Positions 61,143 through 64,000 of a stretch of 64,000 nucleotides of DNA are shown here, piece by piece (the first letter of the stretch is position 1; the number at the start of each line of letters is the position of its first letter). This DNA is from Agapetus fuscipes (lineage: Eukaryota; Arthropoda; Insecta; Trichoptera; Glossosomatidae): contig OX637332.1 of NCBI GenBank assembly GCA_951799405.1, positions 16,683,001-16,747,000 on the forward strand. The letters run 5' to 3'. The position numbers were made by a program, and so were the translations under genes. Below the pieces are notes generated by a model. That model was given only the letters and a program-made list of their open reading frames with translations. It was not told where the DNA came from and made no database searches.

Positions 61143-61613
61143 ATGCATGTTATAATGATAGTAGTTTCTAGTGGACATGAAATAGATGTCGAGAAATTCA
61201 GAGAATTTGCCCAAAACACCGCCAGATACTTTGTTCAACAGTACCCCTGGTACAATATGCCTCCTACACTGCACAAATACTTTATACATGGGCCTGAAAT
61301 AATCTCTTCTGCTTTGTTGCCTATAGGCCAATTAACGGAGGAAGCCCAAGAAGCCTGGATTAAGGATTTTAAAAAATATCGAGAGCACTACTCAAGGAAG
61401 TGTAGTCGTGAGAAAACTAATGAGGACGTCTTTAATTTATTTTTGCTTAGTTCCGACCCTGTAATCACAAGCAAGCGAAAATTTCAAAAAAAGAAACTGC
61501 AGCACCTTCCTAAAGAAGCAGTGGATTTGTTAAAATTTGAACTCATTGATGACGGTGATAGTGACAATGAAGACGATGATGTTTTGTCACATTTGGAAGA
61601 CGATGAAACTTAA
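61143..61613 (+). pseudogene. Transib transposase C-terminal part (RAG1-like)
   Basis: 156 codons. PTLHKYFIHGPEIISSALLP, then IGQLTEEAQEAWIKDFKKYR and EHYSRKCSREKTNEDVFNLF. This aligns by eye with the RAG1 core C-terminus (a FHK-x5-PEII block, then an acidic block with the catalytic Glu, then a K-x-FRxxR basic block). The Glu in TEEAQEA is the likely third catalytic residue. The tail is acidic (DDGDSDNEDDDV). Without the Asp-bearing part it is inactive. Confidence 0.8.
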
Positions 61614-61892
61614 TAACTGTTATAATCGCTTTTCTAAATGAAATTATTCTAATATTATATTCTTTATATCGTTTTATTATATTTTTAAAAAGAAAATAAA
61701 CACTTTAGAAACAATATATGTATTTATTTTGTAATACCAACACCTCTACAAAGCAATATTTAACTTTAGTAATTAATTAATTAAGTCTGTGATTTATTGC
61801 CAACTTTGAGGGCTTCTTGCCCCAGTGTGCGGCGGCTGTAAAATAAAAACTATGCCGGTCCAAGTCACGTTAATATCACTCCTACATACAGA

Positions 61893-62150
61893 CAATTTAT
61901 TTGGTATGCGCTGTTTTGCAAACTTATGTGCCTTCTGTAGGCTTGGTATTGGGCCAACGTAACCAAGACCTAGTTTCTGTAAGTCTGGATGAACCTTATG
62001 GCTATGATCGAACGATCAAGAATGAAAAACTAAGCCCAGCGTAGACCATTTTTTTTCAACTTAAACTATATTTTATTGCTTCGCTGGAAATTGAACACAC
62101 TTCCTTTGCATACCGAGTCTCAAGCGTCAACCACTAGATTACGGCCGGTG
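61893..62150 (-). mobile_element. tRNA-derived SINE family B, old copy
   Basis: Minus copy. Head at 62150 (CCGGCCGTAATCTAGTGGTT), body with GGTTCATCCAGACTTACAGA, tail near GCGCATACCAAATAAATTG. Confidence 0.78.
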
Positions 62151-62164
62151 GTAGTAACTATCAG

Positions 62165-63090
62165 CAGTGGCGTAGCGTAGGGAGAAGGAGTCGGTACGCT
62201 GGCTCACCCAGTGCCCTCATATCAAGTAGCGGCATCATTCTGCTGATTTTTCTAACGTAGCTCCTACAAAATAAGTTTTGCGAATAAAAAATAAGAATTT
62301 GCGGGCTCAAATCCAAAATAATCGTTTGATTCTTTAGATTGCGGATTTTGTGGTGAAAATTCATTTACATTTAAGAAATGCTCTAGAGATTTTAGTATTT
62401 CATAATTCTTAGAAGTTTTCTCGGTGTGAAATGTATTTCAATACGAAAGTAAATGTTTTACAATCATCATCAAACGATATAAAATATGACAACTATTTCG
62501 AAAATACATTTTTTTTTAAGATATACAGTAGTACAACTAAAAAGTACAAAAAATCAAGTCGGATTTAAAAAAGAAAACACTTTTCCAGCTGAGTTTTTTA
62601 CTGTATCTGTCTTTAATACGTGATCAATCAACCACATTAATTGAAATGATTGACGCATAGGTGACTACCTTTAAGTGCATGGAAATGATCGGTTTTACAG
62701 AACACTGCCACCCTTTGAGAGATACAGAGATAAAATTGTAAAAAACTCCATGCAATAAATGGGAATCCAAGTTGTGGAAGTCTTGGGCTGTAGTATGGCT
62801 GTAGTACTTAAATTTCTTACATATTTTCATTCAGATATTTGTATCTTAATCGTATACATTTTTATGTTTTTTATTCAAAATGCCGTTTCTACATATTTCA
62901 TATGATATGGTCACGTTTTGCCACCCCCGTGTGACTACTAAGATGGCATGAATTTCATAATTTCTTCATTTTATATATTTTTTTATATTTTTTTGAGTTG
63001 GCTGACCATTATTTATGTGTATCGAATAGGGGGATAGGCGCCAAAAGCCATATTCGCCCTGGACAACAAAGCCACACGTTACGCTACTGC
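62165..63090. mobile_element. possible decayed hAT-like element
   Basis: CAGTGGCGTAGCGTAGGGAG on the left and, inverted, CAGTAGCGTAACGTGTGGC on the right. Flanks ACTATCAG and CCTAGCAG match at 6 of 8 bases. No transposase frame. Uncertain. Confidence 0.35.
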
Positions 63091-63779
63091 CTAGCAGTCA
63101 TAATATGTGTTCCACGGAACTCGCAATTTTACGATATTTTGCTTTATTTAATGTTCCCGGAATCACGAATGATTGACATTTAGGTCCGGCTATCAAAGCT
63201 TAACAAAATTTATGTGTGGTATATGACCGTGAAATACCAAAATCAACACATGGTAATACGAAGTGAGTCGGAACATAGGGGCGAAATGGCTAATGAACGC
63301 TACATCAGTTCATCAATGCTACAGCATTGATTAAGCTCATATTTTTTTAAATATTTAATGAAGGAAAAAGCATTTTGTAATATCATAACTACTCGATTTG
63401 TTTACTAAGTTGTATTGCACTTGTAACCCGCTTTTTCACCACCTACGTACAAGAGGAATTTCTTGATTTTCCTTATGAACAAACCTTGCTCCATACCATT
63501 TTCTCCGATTTGAAATGCCCATACCTTTTATTTCATGCGATGAAGTCATTCTGTTGATATTTGCTTATGAAATAAGACTGGATATATAAATATATTTTAT
63601 ACTACAATCAATGATTTTGTTTACTTGAAATTTTTACATTGAAGACTTAAGTATTTTTTTCTGAACGAGAAGAAAAAATCACAACCTACTTTCTTATTTT
63701 CCGATACATCATGCACCATGAGGTCTTGTCTCACAAAATAATCTTTAGACAAGATAGTCTATTGTTTGACATTTTGGAC
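63091..63779. other. unassigned, no gene recognised
   Basis: AT-rich, no repeat or exon recognised. Confidence 0.4.
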
Positions 63780-63799
63780 TGCTAACTTATTTAAATTTT

Positions 63800-64000
63800 C
63801 TAATGTTTGCACATTCACCGAGTGAAAATTCATTTTTAATTTAATAATTAAAAAAAAATATTTAAAAAAAACACATAGTTATTATTTTCACATATGAGTT
63901 ATAATGCCTAAGCGCTGTCGAACCTGCTCGGTTCATCCTCATGTTAGCCTCTGAGGATGAACCGAGCAGGTTCGACAGCGCTTAGGCATTATAACTCATT
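63800..64000. repeat. Penelope pseudo-LTR palindrome, cut by window end
   Basis: Begins with the edge motif GAGTGAAAATTCAT (63821) and a pseudo-LTR related to 8001-8421. The arms (TGAGTTATAATGCCTAAGCG... and its inverse) meet around 63945. A hammerhead-like word, CTGAGGA, stem GAACC/GGTTC, GACA, lies at 63951-63979 plus. The right arm continues beyond the window. Confidence 0.8.

Larger units (their letters stand above)
60031..61829 (+). mobile_element. Transib (RAG1-related) DNA transposon, internally deleted
   Basis: Terminal inverted repeats of 32 bp (left CACACTGGGGCAAGGGGCCC, right reverse complement CACACTGGGGCAAGAAGCCC; 3 mismatches). The 5 bp target duplication CGGCG is perfect (60026-60030 and 61830-61834). 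GC-rich CGNCG targets and CAC-starting ends are the hallmarks of Transib, the transposon family related to RAG1 and V(D)J signal sequences. The encoded protein remnants agree. About 1.8 kb, shorter than full Transib elements. Confidence 0.9.

Noticed and set aside
60031..61829. CMC/Chapaev or hAT assignment for the CACTGGGG-ended unit
   Set aside because: The 5 bp CGGCG duplication and RAG1-like C-terminus fit Transib; hAT would give 8 bp and Chapaev 4 bp.

Overview
This is AT-rich eukaryotic DNA, most likely from an arthropod and probably an insect. It has one spliced host gene with insect-like protein sequence and a dense, nested load of insect-type transposable elements. There are no prokaryotic signals such as operons or ribosome binding sites.

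Host gene. The minus strand carries what I read as a complete PINK1 gene (mitochondrial PTEN-induced kinase 1), with ten coding exons from ATG 22412 to stop 5405. The joined exons total 1920 nt (639 codons plus stop), every intron is GT-AG, and the kinase motifs are intact. The introns are full of mobile DNA: a DIRS-type tyrosine-recombinase retrotransposon in intron 1 (16.59-21.68 kb), LINE ends and a MITE around exon 2, a tRNA-derived SINE in intron 4, and Penelope-like elements with GIY-YIG endonuclease in intron 6 (8.0-10.75 kb). A second, poorly defined plus-strand host gene may start near 31.4-31.7 kb, with small exons at 50.69 and 51.87 kb.

Layout. 1-5.4 kb: intergenic, with two piggyBac-like MITEs and a hAT MITE. 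5.4-22.4 kb: PINK1. 22.7-24.9 kb: two decayed LINE copies, head to head. 24.9-25.2 kb: a 263 bp palindrome of Penelope pseudo-LTR type. 25.3-28.3 kb: SINEs and an L2/CR1-like LINE end. 28.4-30.6 kb: a 5'-truncated LINE with a 610-codon ORF. 32.9-34.1 kb: another Penelope-like element. 35.7-41.4 kb: a Ty3/gypsy LTR retrotransposon with two identical 264 bp LTRs and a 4 bp target duplication. 43-57 kb: mainly scattered SINE copies. 52.56-54.0 kb: a hAT transposon inside a SINE. 58.2-58.7 kb: a 5S rRNA-like sequence joined to a tRNA-derived SINE. 60.03-61.83 kb: a Transib (RAG1-related) DNA transposon with a CGGCG target duplication. 63.8-64.0 kb: another Penelope palindrome cut by the window edge.

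How parts relate. Two SINE-LINE pairs are visible: a ~250 bp family (called X here) equals the 3' end of the 28.4 kb LINE, and the tail of tRNA-SINE family B equals the 3' end of the L2-like LINE at 26.6 kb. Penelope-derived inverted repeats carry hammerhead-ribozyme-like cores. The DIRS element shows the expected inverted terminal repeats and internal complementary region, and its pol region holds three separate exact tandem expansions. All assignments are from reading the sequence; no database search was run.
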